A stretch of 64,000 bases of DNA from Naematelia aurantialba (Eukaryota; Basidiomycota; Tremellomycetes; Tremellales; Naemateliaceae): contig JAKFAO010000002.1 of the NCBI GenBank assembly GCA_021527695.1, forward strand, positions 1,674,501 to 1,738,500, read 5' to 3'. This document shows positions 24,568-37,076 of this stretch, one piece after another. Positions within the stretch are counted from its first letter, which is position 1; every line of letters begins with the position of its first letter. The notes beneath the pieces were generated by a model. The model was not told where the DNA came from and made no database searches. It saw only the letters and a program-made list of their open reading frames with translations. Made by a program: the position numbers and the translations under genes.

Positions 24568-25084
24568 TGCCTTGCACTGATGATATCAAGAATGGGTAAT
24601 GTGACGAGGTGTCTTTCCACGCTGCTGTTGACGAGGTCTTGTCGGTTGAGATCTCCCCAGAGACTGTGCGATGCTGTACGGGACGGATGAGAGATGGCTC
24701 GAGCAAGTCATTAGAAGCCAATTCTTGGCCCCGCGGGGAGAGTCGGTTCTACACGGAATACCCGCAAAGCCGGGACAGGACGCTAAAGCCACGTGTGTTT
24801 ATGGTTCCCGCTTTTGGTGGGCAGAGCGCCTCGACAGACAGCTCTGTCGGGTCGAAAATCACGTACAAGCATACGTCCATACATGTGCAGCGTCTCAGAG
24901 ACGCGCAATCATACTACATAGCAAGATAGAGCCTTGCCGAAACAACCAGAAATACAATGTCCGGGTTTAAAATGGATAGCCTAGAATAGAAAAATGTCCC
25001 GCGGAGATTCATCAGTACAGCACACGACCAGAAAAGTCCAATTTTGCGCGGTCCGTCCCCAAACAATCAGTCCCCTTCTGGGGT
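24568..25084. other. intergenic gap upstream of the thioesterase gene
   Basis: About 520 bases that should hold the thioesterase promoter and the 3' end of the gene at 25085. Nothing else was seen. Confidence 0.5.
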
Positions 25085-26809
25085 CTAAAGACTCCCCCGG
25101 CGGCCAGCCTCTTGGCCGGGAACGACCTTCTTCTCGAGGCCAATCGCCTTAGTAAGCCTCTTGAAAATCCCGCCAGCTTTCTTGCCCTTTCCAGGCACTT
25201 TGCCACTCTTCATAGAGCTGCTCTCCACGCTGCCGTCTGCGTCTCCGTCTGACCTTGTACAGCTGATCTGTATGATCTCGTCATCTCCATCCGGATCCTC
25301 TTCTGCTATGGCAGCTGTACTGCCGGTGCTGACTGCTGATGATCCGCTCGTCATGCTCCCCACGCTGATATCGCTCGAAATGCTGGAATTAGAAGGCTGT
25401 CGACGCATGAAAGCGGGTCTAGGCGGAGCAAGCGAAGACAGCGCCAAAAGTCCTTCTTCGTTGAGTTGCAATTCTCGACGGGATGTTTCGGCAAGGGATT
25501 CCAGTCGATGGACGGTTCGGGTCGAGCCTGAACGCGATGACAAGTCCGAGATCAGAGAACTGGTGGACCCAGAGGTGGAAAGCAGCGAGCTGCGAGATGA
25601 CGAGGATCGCAAGGAAGAGGCAGACGTTTTCGATTTTGGAGCAGAAGCAGGCAGAATCACGCCAGATTTCTTGAGTCCCGCGCGCGAGAATTTGGGCGCG
25701 GAAGAGGGAGGTAGAGATATGATAGGGACGTCGGGTGCGGGAGACAATAGGCTGGCCGACGTAACGTCCGCCCAGAGGCCGCTTGGAATCCGGCTTGTTC
25801 CGCTGCTAGGGTTACGAGCAGAGGCACCACCGAAAACGCTCAAACCGGGGCGGGAGGTCGTGATGGGCGGCGGAGAGCTGGGTGGAGACGGCAGTCCAAG
25901 TCCGGATGAGACTGCCGGGAAGCGCCGATGCTGGCTAGAAGCCCACAAGCCAGCCTCCGTCGCAATGCGTGGTTTGGTAGGTCTCTCACGATCCATGACG
26001 CCTTGTCTCGTCTCTTCCGGGCTCTGTGGTGGACTCAATAGTCCTCCAAAGCCGATCATACTTTGTGCTTTGCGGACGGGTGGCCGTGGTTCCTCGTCCA
26101 CTTGCTGTCGTAACGGGCTAGAAACTCGCACCATGCTGGACCGGTACGATGTCGAAGCATGTTTGAGTGGTGGACGTAGGTTTAAATCGGATTGAGTAGT
26201 CGTATCAGGCATGAGAAGGCGGGCGTGATACGATGCTCGGCGGGGCATTGAAGTGGTGCCAGGCGAAGGGTAGGGGACCGAGGAAGGAAAGTTCATGGCC
26301 AGATGCTCGCGCAAAGGTTTGGGTGATGAGCCCTGAGGGATCATACGCTCAGCTTATGTACTAGGCATGAAAACACCATGCGGCTCACGGGCAGAGAATG
26401 CCGGCCCGCTCCATCCCAGCCTGCGACGAATGCTTCGGCTGCGAGACGGGTAGAAAAGATTTTGAATACCGGTGCAGGATAGCTCTGCAAGCGAGTCAGT
26501 CGGCCATCGCTACAAGACGAAAGGAGTGCACGCATGCGCCAGAAGGACACAAGGAGGGAGAAGACTCGGGCACAAAGGACGAGAGAGACGCACTATAACC
26601 TGCTGCTCCGCGTGCGTCCAAGAAGTATACACCCCGGGTGTGTGTCCCTTTCGCACGGCGACAAAGAGATAACGCTGAAGGCCGTTCGAGGATCCGGCGT
26701 ATGGAACGGTAGGTGTAGGAGGTAGACGGCTGATTCGGTAGTCTGCAGCGTCGGGAGGCGAAGGAAGAGGCTTGTCAATGGTCTCGAGGTTGGCAAGAAA
26801 CGCAGACAT
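25085..26809 (-). CDS. protein with RNase H1/caulimovirus-type N-terminal domain and disordered tail
   Basis: Exon 1 (from ATG 26809) encodes MSAFLANLETIDKPLPSPP and then the motif YLFVAVRKGHTPGVYTSW. This is the signature of the small RNA/DNA-hybrid-binding domain at the N-terminus of eukaryotic RNase H1 and in caulimovirus inclusion-body protein. Exon 2 finishes the domain with YPAPVFKIFSTRLAAEAFVAGW. An intron with GTGAGC and CCTCAG ends joins it to a long third exon beginning after 26340. That exon is about 415 residues of Ser/Pro-rich disordered sequence with KRLTKAIGLEKK near the end and stop at 25085. No RNase H catalytic domain is present. The role is unknown; hybrid or double-stranded RNA binding is inferred from the domain alone. 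Confidence 0.72.
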
Positions 26810-28169
26810 GATTCGGAAGCGTCTGGTTCAATCGGGGTGCTTGATGCGACTGATTGTTTGATGAGACGCTAGTGACGGATAATGGGTAAATGAGCGTGTC
26901 AGACGGAGCAGATGTCTCGGACACTCTGTGCACGAACAAGAGTCGCGTGATGGATGTGGGTTAGATAAGGATTGTTGGTGCCAAAATGTCCCGTCGGATG
27001 GGCAGGAATGGGAATATAGATCGAGTCCTGAGCGATAAGAGCGAAGCGTTTCAGAAGAGGACGGAGCTGGGGTCGACGGGAACGAGGATGACAGTGTTGT
27101 CGAGCACGGCGATTGTTGGCGTCCCCCGTTACGTGGCTGCTTGGATGGCGGCTCGAACGACCATGTGTGGTGCAGCAGGTGAGGTGGGAAATGTCTCAGC
27201 AAGAGACGCGGCGCGTTCTCCGCCTCGCGTCTCTGATCCAGTGGACTCGGGCTAAAGGGCGCCTGAGGGAGGCGGGCAGAGTGGTTCTTTATGACAGATA
27301 GGCTCTGGCGGTTGTGTGAGAGATGAATGGTCGTGAGCTCGAGGGGGACAAGAGGGCGTGTGAAGACCGTCAGAAGAGTTAAGAGTTAGGACTGGGTTTT
27401 TTTTGCCCGAGTTATCTTATGGAAGGGACGATCGTCAGTTTGAAAAGTCAACCGCCGCGGAACCTTGCTCCTCTCCTCCTCTCTCCTTCCTCCCCCCCCC
27501 CTCTCTCTCTCTCTCCCCCTCTCCTGATGTCTCTCCCAATGGCCTGCGGCGCACTTTACGTCGGGCTGCTGCATGGGCTGTAGCTGCGGGCGCATGCTGG
27601 CCAGCCAAAATGGGGGCAGAGACATAAGGTGGTTGATATCCTAAAGAGGGAAACGGAGACAAAGAGACCCTCTTTCCTCCCTCCTCCTCCTCCTCCTCGG
27701 GGGCGTCGTCGGCCTTTGTGTCGCCCATTCTCCTTTCAGGAACGCGGTAGGCACTGCTCCCAAGCGGCGACTCACCCTCCCTCCCCTCCCTCCCCCTCCC
27801 TCCCCTCCCTCCCTCCCCCACCAAATTGCACCGCCCTGGGAGTCGCGTTGGTCTTGTAAAACACCCGCCGGGGAAAGAAAAAAAGGGCCCGGTTCCCAAA
27901 TACGACAAATCGTCTCAGGGACTCGCACCCCAAAAAAAAGGTCCCCTCGAAAATCTGACGTCCATCGGAGATTACAGTTTTCTCCCCGGGATGTCTCGGC
28001 CGCCCTCGTAGTTAGCAAACGGACATGACACGGCAATGCATATAGTAGTATATCAACAGGCTACTTTCGAGGCAATCATCAAAGCTATCCATGTACACGT
28101 GCCGCTCACTTGCCGCGGCACCGACCTCCAGGGCTGAGCAACTCCCGCATCTCCTCTCTCCGCCATCGC
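26810..28169. other. long intergenic region with pyrimidine-rich tracts
   Basis: About 1.36 kb between the 5' end of the 26809 gene and the 3' end of GLE1. It contains two simple tracts on the plus strand, C/T-only around 27475-27533 and a CTCCC-type repeat at 27771-27821, and no supported gene. The minus strand just upstream of the 26809 start has almost no ATG, fitting a transcribed leader. Confidence 0.5.
27771..27821 (+). repeat. pyrimidine simple repeat (CTCCC-like)
   Basis: A stretch made almost wholly of C and T in CTCCC and CCTCCC units. Read on the other strand it is a polypurine G-rich tract in the far promoter of the 26809 gene. Confidence 0.8.
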
Positions 28170-30354
28170 CTAGGTCTCCCATTCCCTGCCTTCGAGGTAC
28201 TTTGCCCCCTGTTGCTCCCACTTGTCAATCAGAATCCCCAGTCTCTGTCGGTCGGCCTCGCCCTCCCCCTTGACCTTGCCTCGTTCCACACAATCCCGTT
28301 TCATTGCTCTCAAGACTTTGCCCACCTGCAGAGCTCCAAATACCTTGGCAGCGTCCGGAGCCACCACTTCCACGTATATCGCCAGCATGCTAGCCATGGG
28401 GGCAGACGCCAGAATGGGCTTCCGTAGCGCATAGGCCATCCAAGTCCAAGCCGCTGTGAGCCGTAACGCCGGAGGGTAGAGAGCGATCAGTTGTCGTGGA
28501 GTCGCGTTGCTGGGCAGAGTGGGTATCAAGGGGGCAAGGTTGGTTTGAATGATGGCAAAGTACAAGATGAGAATACCGCCCATACGTTGAATATATTCCG
28601 AAGTGGATTCATCAGACGCGCGACCAGTCGACTTCTCGTATGCCTCGCGAGCCTGCGCGTCTTGTCTTCGAGGGTAGAAAGGAATCACCCACGGACACTT
28701 CTTGACCAAGCGCGCCATGAGAATGTCGCTCAAGGCGCCGTGGCCCCGGAGGATGAGACCGTGAACAATACGGGCCAGTGGGAAAGCGGCATTGGGCTTG
28801 GCAGACACCTCACTCTCTGCTTGTTTGATGAGCGCTTTCGAAAGATGCGAGAGCAGGTACGAGTACGCGATTGGCGGAGGCTGGGACAAGCTCGTGGGAT
28901 GTTTGGCCGAAGGTGAGGATGGGAGCACGTCGAGAAGGAGGCGGTGGAGATCATCAGTCTGTTATTCTCTAAGTTAGCATTTCTAACACCATGATGCCTC
29001 GATAGGTTGTGCTCACCACTCGGACGGTATCGTGCTTGGTATTGACCACCTGCCCGACCCCTCGCGTGATCAACCTCAACGCCAACTTGACACCCTGCTT
29101 GACGGTCCTGTCCGCCTTGACCTTCTCAATTACTTCGCGTTTTATCCATTCCTGCTTCTTCACCCACTTGGCCCACTCCCTATGCGGCAGACTCGACAGA
29201 TCAACGAGCTTTGCATCGTGCTCAGCCTGTAGCCGGGCTTCTTCCTCGAGCTTTCGCGCCGTTTCTTGCGCGTCAAGCTCCCGCTTCTGACGTGCCCGTG
29301 CTTCTTCCGCGACCTTGTGCTCAGCAATGCGTCGAGCTTGGGCCTCTTGTTCCTGCCTAGCAATGGCTGCTTTTGAAGCCTCGTAGGCCTTCTTCTTTGC
29401 TGCAGCTTCAGCAGCAGCCACCTCTGCCTCCTTTCGTTGAATCTCGAGGATCGTCGCATCAATTTCCTGCTTGTCAGCTGACAACAAGGATGCAAGCAAT
29501 GACGATCACGTACCTCCCAGAGCCGTTTCTCTCGTTCCGCAAAGTCGCGTCGCTCCTCCTCGGCCTCTCGTTGCCGCCTCAATGCCATGCCTTCAATCAT
29601 GCGCCGCATCTCCTCCGTTTCCCTCTTAAGACGCGCATCGTCGGCAAGGCGGACCTCTGTCCGGGCATTCTTGGCTCTTTCACGCAACTCGCCGCGGCGT
29701 TCCTGGGCTAGATGACGGCCTTCACGCTGCATAAAGTGAGCTTCACGAGAGGAGTGACTAACACTGGGCCTCACCACCGCCTCCGCCTCCGCCGTCTTAG
29801 TCCAAGTTTCGTAGGCGGACGACTTTTCCGCGAGCATAGCCCGCGTCGTTTCCTCGCTATACGACGAACGTGGGTGGTGGAACCTCTGAGGAGGATTTCG
29901 GATCGTTCTCCAAGGTGAGCTGTTCTCTTTGTTGACAACCGGTCTGCTACTGCTGTCAGATAACTCAGCACGTTGCTTTTCTACTCACGTCCTGGTGCCT
30001 TGCCAGGCTACAGGCGCCTTGTCAATTACCTCGTACTTGCCGCCAAGGATCTCTACCTCATCTTCGCTGTCTGGTTCACTCAGAGGCAGGTCTTCGGAAC
30101 CGTCATCGTCGTCTTCAGGACCATCATCATTCTCATCGATGTCGCCGTCGTGCGAAGCGAGGCTGAGGACACTATAGCGGGGTTTGCTTCGAGAGCGGGT
30201 TCTAGAACACATGAGCACACTAAAGAATTGTGGAATTGACGTACCTGACGCCAGACTTCGCATTGTGGGTTACCGATGAGGGATTTGAGAGGTCAGACGA
30301 CCTCAGCTGAACAGACTCCCCGTCCGAGGAGGAGTCGACAGCTGCAAATCGCAT
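28170..30354 (-). CDS. GLE1: nucleoporin GLE1, mRNA export factor
   Basis: Activator of the DEAD-box helicase DBP5 on the cytoplasmic face of the nuclear pore. Exon 1 (from ATG 30354) starts MRFAAVDSSSDGESV. Exon 2 is acidic (GDIDENDDGPEDDDDG). A very long charged coiled coil follows, beginning near MLAEKSSAYETWTK and containing RLKRETEEMRRMIEG and ILEIQRKEAEVAAAEAAAKK. The C-terminal HEAT-like domain carries IAYSYLLSHLSKALIKQAESE, IVHGLILRGHG, PWVIPFY and the closing GILIDKWEQQG. The combination of acidic N-terminus, coiled coil and this domain is diagnostic of GLE1. About five introns. It is divergent from EGT1 over about 800 bases. Confidence 0.9.
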
Positions 30355-31150
30355 TGTACGGAAGAGCTTGGAGATGGCAAAGTTTGAAGTGGAGGCGCGC
30401 ACACGGAAGTACCAGGTCACCATGGCGATTGAGAGGTAGACAACGTGGACGAGAGGGATATGGAACGGATGGAGGTGAGAGAGGCGCGCATGATATATAG
30501 ACAACAGAACATTGTAGAGGTCACCTCGAGTCGACAAAGAAATGAAGACCTGGTTCTGAGATGAATGGGCCAAAGGCACGCCGTATGGTATGGCACGGGG
30601 CTCCCGTTTGCGGAAGACGAGGATAAATGCCACGTCATGTCACGTGTTCAGCCGAATGAGAAATCACGTGGCAAACGGACCCAGTCAGCTAACTTATCAA
30701 ATTTCTTTTCTTACGTGTCAATACTCTACTCGGACTTTTTGTGATCTGGGCGCCTTGGCATATATAACATTCACCGTCGACGCGTGCGATTCTGCTGAAT
30801 CAGCCAGCAAGGAGCTGACTCAGCATGACTTCGACCTGACGTCACACTGCTGCTCAACGCCGTGTGAATATATAACGAAAGCATTTGGGAGCATGCATAC
30901 CGAACTTGTCTATTCATCTACACAACCCCTCGCCGTATAACTTTCCCGATCTTGGGCGCGTCGGAATTAGATTCGGAATCCAAAAAAACCAGAGCAGGTG
31001 ATCGGCGGGATATCGAGGGGCACCGGCGTCTAAATCTGATGTCATTGGGTCCAAGTTGCGGATAGTTTTGTTATACAAAACGCTGTTGTCCATAGTAAAC
31101 CCCGGCTTGTTCCTTCCTCTTCTCTGTCTGTCTCCTCCATCCACATCATC
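30355..31150. promoter_or_regulatory. divergent GLE1/EGT1 promoter region
   Basis: About 800 bases between divergent starts. Two CACGTG palindromes occur at 30641-30646 and 30665-30670, each preceded by T (TCACGTG, the core known for Cbf1-type bHLH factors). TATA-like stretches include TATATAAC near 30761 and 30869. No reading frame with support lies inside. A role for the CACGTG sites in EGT1 control is inference. Confidence 0.5.
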
Positions 31151-34100
31151 ATGTCGCCCATCAATATACTGTCCCTACCTTCATGGTCTGGAACGACTCC
31201 GAGCCTGAGAGATGAGATCGAGGCCGGTCTGGCTGGGCAGGTCGAACCGATCGTTCCCGGTAACAGACCGGAAGATTGCCGGTGGTCTTTCAAACGCAGC
31301 ATACCAACCGTTGTTCTGTACGACGAGCAAGGCCTCAAGTGAGATTTCTGTTCATTCGGAGTTTGTGAAGGAGTGCTGAATCCAGCCTGCAGACTGTATG
31401 ACAGGATCACTGCAGATGCACCAGAGTACTACCTCTTTCCAGATGAAATGAATCTGCTCAAAGTGCATGGTCCGGCCATCGCACGTGCAATGGGGTTTCC
31501 CGGTAACGATCCGGCAGATATGGACGAAGAGCCAACACCGAAACGTGATAATACGCGACACCCTGAAAAACCATGGAAGTCGGCTAGGTGGGGAGATGCG
31601 GCAGTCGGAAGATGGAATAATGGGGTCAACGGTGAAGAAGGCTTAGGTGGTGGTTGGCAAAGGGGTTGGGATGTTGTCGAGCTCGGAGCGGGGTGAGCTT
31701 GCTGCTGCCCGTCTACTGCCCGTTTCTCATGTTGTACCAGGGCGTTGCGCAAGACAGCCTACCTACTCACCGCTCTGTCTTCTGCTCTTCCCACGCCTCC
31801 CTCCAATGCAACTTCGCTTGCCTCTCCAATCACGTACCTCCCCTTGGATCTCTCGCGTCCCGAACTCCACCGGGTGCTGGGCGAGATGAACGAGGCGTTT
31901 GGCCAGCAACTTAAGGGCAAGGTTAACAGCATCGGGTTGCATGGCGACTATGACGCAGGTCTACAATTCATACGTGAAGGCCGACTCTCCTCGCTCCGCA
32001 GTTCTTATCGCGGTCGGACCACGACCTTGTTCAAACATTCGACCGACTATGAAGAGAATCCTGACCTCGCCACTCAAAAGAATTCACCCAACAGCAGCTC
32101 GCCTCCGTTAAGTCCCAATTCGACAGCTATTGTGACCCCCGGGCCGGAAATCTCACCCCTTCCCAGCGGGATCACAGACGATATGTCCCGCTGTAGTACA
32201 AACGATGAATCGGGTACCTGGTCCCCGGTAGAGGAAATCGAATCGCTGGCACCTATACCACCGCGCTCACCCTCTCCCACATTCGAATCCGACAGACCCC
32301 TCCATTTAGTCTTCCTTGGTTCATCGTTAGGAAACTTCTCCCGCGAAAGCGCGGCGCAATTTCTCAAATCTCTTCCCTTGCGCAAAGGCGACACATTGCT
32401 GCTTGGTTTGGATGGCCGACCCCCACCAGGAGAGCAGGGCCGAAGAAAGGTTCAAGTCGCATATAACGATCCCGCCGGGCACACCCTTGCCTTTGAGGAG
32501 CACGGTTGGGAAGTTGTCAGGAGGGAACTGGCCCTGAAGGAGGATGCTGGTGTCGAATTCGTCGGTCGATATAACGAAGTCCTCGGTCAGTCCTCTTGAC
32601 ACTGGTTGGAAAGGAAAGAGTCGTCAGAAATCAATTGCTGATCTATCCAACAAGGTCGACACGAAGCGTACTTCCGATCAAAAGGGCGTCAGACGTTGCA
32701 GCTCCCCACCAAGAATATCGAGGTGACCCTGGAAAAAGACGAATTGTTGAACATCGAGTGGAGCTACAAGGTGCGCCTTCAGTCGACCGTCCGGCATGAA
32801 TGGCACTGACTAGATATGTTTTCTTTGGCTACTGCTCCTCGCAACCGCAAACGATCTTTCCCTGCTGTACATGACCCGTGCCTTCTCATCTGGGAACTTC
32901 TACCGAACGCCATTCGTTTGTCCTTTCTGAATGTCGCTCCACTTCTTGCTTCATTGCTCAGTATTCGACCTTGGAAGCTCTCGAACTTTTCAGCCAGGCA
33001 GACTTGAGAGTGATCGACTATTGGAAAGCCCCCACGTCCGAATATCGCCTCTGGCTTCTCGAACGCCCCTACGTCCATTTTTGCTCTTCACCCTCTCCTC
33101 GTTCCAGCACGGACAATCCGACAATGACGGACGGTTTCAAAGGCGTACCTAAATGGGAAGAATGGCTACAGCTGTGGAAGGCTTGGGACCAGTTAGTTTT
33201 GCATGAGACAGGGATCAACAGCTGACTAGGACTTAGCATTACTTTGGATATGATTCCACCTAGCATGTTGCACAAAAGACCGATCGATCTTCGACATATT
33301 TGTCTGTTTTACCTTGGACACATGTAAGTCGAGGAGATGTCGGGTCAAAACAGTTAAATTCACCACTTAGCCCAACGTTCTTGGACATTCATCTGACACG
33401 CATGACGAAGGGATCTCATACCGAGCCGGAATACTTTAAAGTGGGTAGGACCGGGAGTTCCGAATCGAAGACTGATTGTCGGCCAGGACATCTTTGAAAG
33501 GGGTATCGATCCAGACGTAGATGATCCGACCAAGATACATGTAAGTGGCCCAACTATACCTATGACTTCTCCTGATAAGATCAGGCACATTCTGAGGTAC
33601 CTCTGGAAGAGAAAGACTGGCCGGTACTCGACGAAATCCTCGCTTTCCGTGACCGCGTTCGAGAACGCTTACGTAGTATCTACAATCAAATCAATGATGG
33701 CCAGTTGATCCTGTCACGTCACATTGGGCGAGTGCTCTTTATGACTTTGGAGCATGAGGCAATGCACGCCGAGACGTTGTTGTATATGCTCCTGCAGGCG
33801 CCGTTCACCTTACCCCCCACGGCAGTCGCCAAGCCAGACTGGGAGGCACTCGCAGAACGATGGCGAGCAGAGGCGAGTCCGCTCGAGGTCATCAGTTTTT
33901 CTGGAGGTGGGATTGTCATGGGTCATGATGACGCGGAGGAGGAGGATGAAGCTTTCAAGAGTGAACTCGGATGGGCCGATCACGAATTCGGATGGGACAA
34001 CGAACACCCAAAGATTGAGGTCGACGTCAAGCCATTCAAAATCGACTCACTCCCAGTAACAAACGGCGACTACCGCGCCTTCCTTGAATCGACCGGCGTG

Positions 34101-34751
34101 AAGATCACCGCCGCGAGTGCTCCTGCGTCGTGGATTGAGGTGGAAGGCATATGGCACGTTCGCACTCTATACGGCCCAGTACCGTTCAAGTACGCAGCAT
34201 CTTGGCCGCTACTGGCGAGCAAGGTTGAGCTTGACAAATACGCGGAGGCGAAGGGCGGACGTTTGCCCACCGAGGCAGAGTTGAGGTTCATCTGGGCTGC
34301 TCCTGAAGGTCCCCGGCCAGCTGGTGTCGTGGCAAACGTGGGATTCAAAAACTGGCATCCTGTTCCGTAAGCTCTCCTGCCCTACATACTGGTATGCAAA
34401 CTGATGGATATCTTTAGTCCATCAAATACGACACGCGATCACTCGGGCGCTATCCTACACGGACAAAACGGCGGGGTCTGGGAGTGGACAGATACCCCTT
34501 TTGCGGGGTATGAAGGCTATGTCGCTTCCGAAATCTATCCTGGATATTCAGCCGATTTCTTTGACAACAAACACTACGTCGTGGTGAGTCAACAACGACG
34601 CCAGAGGCCGACGATGATGCTGACTGAACGCCAGCTCGGGGGCAGTTATGCAACACTTTCCAGCATCGCGAGCCGGAGGAGCTTCAGGAACTGGTATCAG
34701 GCCAATTATCGCTTTGCATTCATCGGCGGACGAGTCGCTTACGACCCGTGA
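31151..34751 (+). CDS. EGT1: ergothioneine biosynthesis protein 1 (EgtD-EgtB fusion)
   Basis: Bifunctional enzyme that trimethylates histidine to hercynine and then, with iron and oxygen, joins it to cysteine to give hercynylcysteine sulfoxide. The N-terminal half is the EgtD-type methyltransferase, with LYDRITADAPEYYLFPDE, the SAM site VVELGAGALRKT, and LVFLGSSLGNFSRE. The C-terminal half is EgtB: a DinB-like part with the iron ligands HEAMHAET (His-x3-His-x-Glu), then the FGE-sulfatase domain with ISFSGGGIVMGH, LPVTNGDYRAF, GRLPTEAELRFIW, GGVWEWT and the closing SRRSFRNWYQANYRFAFIGGR. Layout and length match fungal EGT1. About ten short introns. The final residues are RVAYDP. Confidence 0.93.
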
Positions 34752-34951
34752 TCTCTGGGCGGAGGATGTTCATAGCATGTCAGAATAGGATGTTCATAGC
34801 ATGTCAGGATAGGCAACTGTACCATTTGCTACTGTGATGAGCCTGGGACTAGCCGGGCAATGAGTCGTGACGTCACAACTGTTGAACATTTCGACATGTC
34901 GACAATCAATAATCACTCGTCCTTGCTCGTTTCTTTTAGAGAGTATAGAGC

Positions 34952-37076
34952 ATGTCGTGGTTACTCGCCTCTCATACACCGTCGTACGCAGATGAACAGC
35001 TTGTTCAACACCTCTCATCGCTTTCCACCTTACCCATTCAACTGTCCACGGCCAGCACACAATCCTTCGATGCCCGACCCCCCAAACCGAACCCTATCTT
35101 GCAACATGCGTTGGCCGAGCTATCCTCCTCGCGTCCCATCTCTGGCGGGCGGCTAGCAGACGTACTTGGGTCGCTGGTGAAGCCCCGAGAGCACCATGTT
35201 GTGGCATACTCGGTGGACTCGGAGGTCGACCGCATTATAGAGCTCGAAGTGCTCGCGCGTGCGTCCACGCTCGTTTGGCGGGAAGTATTGCAGTGCCTCG
35301 TGGAGGCTGCATGCGCCCTCGAGGAGGAACGTAGTTGGTGGATCACCAGACTGGCCAGCCGCTCTGGAACGATGGTATACCTCGTCCAAAGTACGTAATC
35401 TGCCCATCGACACATCAAATGATCATGCCAACTGATATCCATTCTCTCTAAGCATTGCCCGTGAAGCTGTATCGTTCCCTCCCACCTCCTTCTTCATTCT
35501 CGCTACATACCTTACCGTCGTCTTCCACGCTATTCCGCCCATTGCACGCCTCGCCCACAGCGACAGCCATCGTCAATTTCGCCGCGACTCCCTATCTCCT
35601 GACCCGCCGCGAGATGCTCTCCTGCTCCAAGGCACTCACAGCCTCACGGGATGCTATCGCTCAGAAGGTCGGACTCCTCGCTGCGAACGGCCCAGATTGG
35701 AACGATGCAGCAACACAGCTCAATGACATCTCGTCTGAGACTGGCCGCCTCTATTCGATGCTGTGTGACGTGCTTGAAATTCCGCCTCCGTCTGCCCCCA
35801 CACCCAGACGTTCGCGTACCAACGTCGCACCCGCTCCCCAGCCTCCAAATGCGACTGCGACACCATCTGCATTGCTTGCTGTCCTCACTCAGCACCTTCC
35901 CCGAACTCGCTCGCAGATCCGTACAACCCTTGCGGAGAATTGTCGTCCAGGTCCGTTGACGCGTCTCTGGTTTCCATTACTATTTCTACCCCCTCTATTA
36001 TATACGACGGCGTCGGCGATTGCTCGGAATAAGGAATGGATGTGGCAGCAAGTAGTGAAGGCCAGAGAGACCGTGCGGGGCTTCGTAGTTCAGTGGGTTT
36101 GGGAGCCTTTGGAAGGTATTGGTAGGACGCTCAGAGGCGGTGGTGAGGGCCTGGGCGTCGCACCGACTACCGTAAAGGCGGATCAAGAGGTAAGCCAAGT
36201 CCTGATTAAAAGATCTCAAGTGCTCATGCGATTAGTCACTTGAACGAATGGTATTGGATCTTGGAAGGGATTATTACAAGTTTTCGGGACCGCAGCTTGA
36301 AGCATTGGGTGAAAGGGTCAAAGCTGGCGACATGGAGGAGGTTTTACGGGTGTACGAGAAGGAAATGCAGGTGGGTCGTTATCCCGTCCCCAGGAGACTG
36401 CTCACGTTGTGCGGTAGAGCCCGATTAAAAATGCGGTACTGGGGAGCTTGATTCGTACACTGCTCATTCAAGTACAGAAGACCAAGGTGATTTCTGGTGG
36501 CGGCGATAAGTTCCTTGCTGATCTTGCGCAGACGGACCTGTCTCTCTCGCTATTGAGCTTGGATCACCTCCTTCGTTCACAACAGCTCACCTTTGCTTTC
36601 GTCGGTGTGGCGCCGTCAGTATTGGTTCTGTACGGACTTGGAGGATGGCTGCGCAGTGCCTGGCGAGGAGAACAAAGAGGGAAGGGTCGAAAACGGGATT
36701 ACTTCAACGGCGTACGGTCAGTCCAAGTAGACCGCTCTTACTGAAGCTGTTGCTAATGCGTTGCAGGGACATTGAGCGGCTCTTGATTACTTCACCGAAG
36801 CAGGAGGAAGCCATGTCGGATCGCGATCGAGGCCTCTTAATCGTCGGCGTTAGTCGGATGCGGACATGGGCTGCCGGGCTGAGCAGCAGCAGCAAAGATG
36901 TCAGTCCTTTTTCGCAGCCTCCCACACTTACGGAACGCAGTGCTGATGCTATGAATTAGGCTTTCTTGGACGACTTGCGCATGGTGGAGGATCCCGCATT
37001 GTCCAGAGGGGACAAATTACGAGTGGTAGAGCGGGTTTGGCGGTGCTGGGGAGCGACCGGGAAGCGCGCCTTCTGA
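34952..37076 (+). CDS. NCA2: NCA2, mitochondrial membrane protein for ATP synthase mRNA control
   Basis: Homologue of yeast Nca2, which affects expression of mitochondrial ATP6/ATP8 and sits in a mitochondrial membrane. Exon 1 begins MSWLLASHTPSYADEQ; exon 2 from about 35456 contains LTRREMLSCSKAL and a hydrophobic LWFPLLFLPPLLYTTA segment. The family core is SLERMVLDLGRDYYKF, then SPIKNAVLGSLIRTLLIQVQ and LLRSQQLTFAFVGVAPSVLV, which includes a second membrane segment. It ends with LRVVERVWRCWGATG and a TGA at 37074-37076. Introns near 35393-35453, 36189-36236 and 36370-36419 have normal GT-AG ends. It follows EGT1 in the same direction, 200 bases away. Confidence 0.88.

Noticed and set aside
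27435..27908. Long Gly/Arg/Glu-rich frames in the intergenic region
   Set aside because: They are translations of simple purine/pyrimidine tracts, open only because of low complexity.
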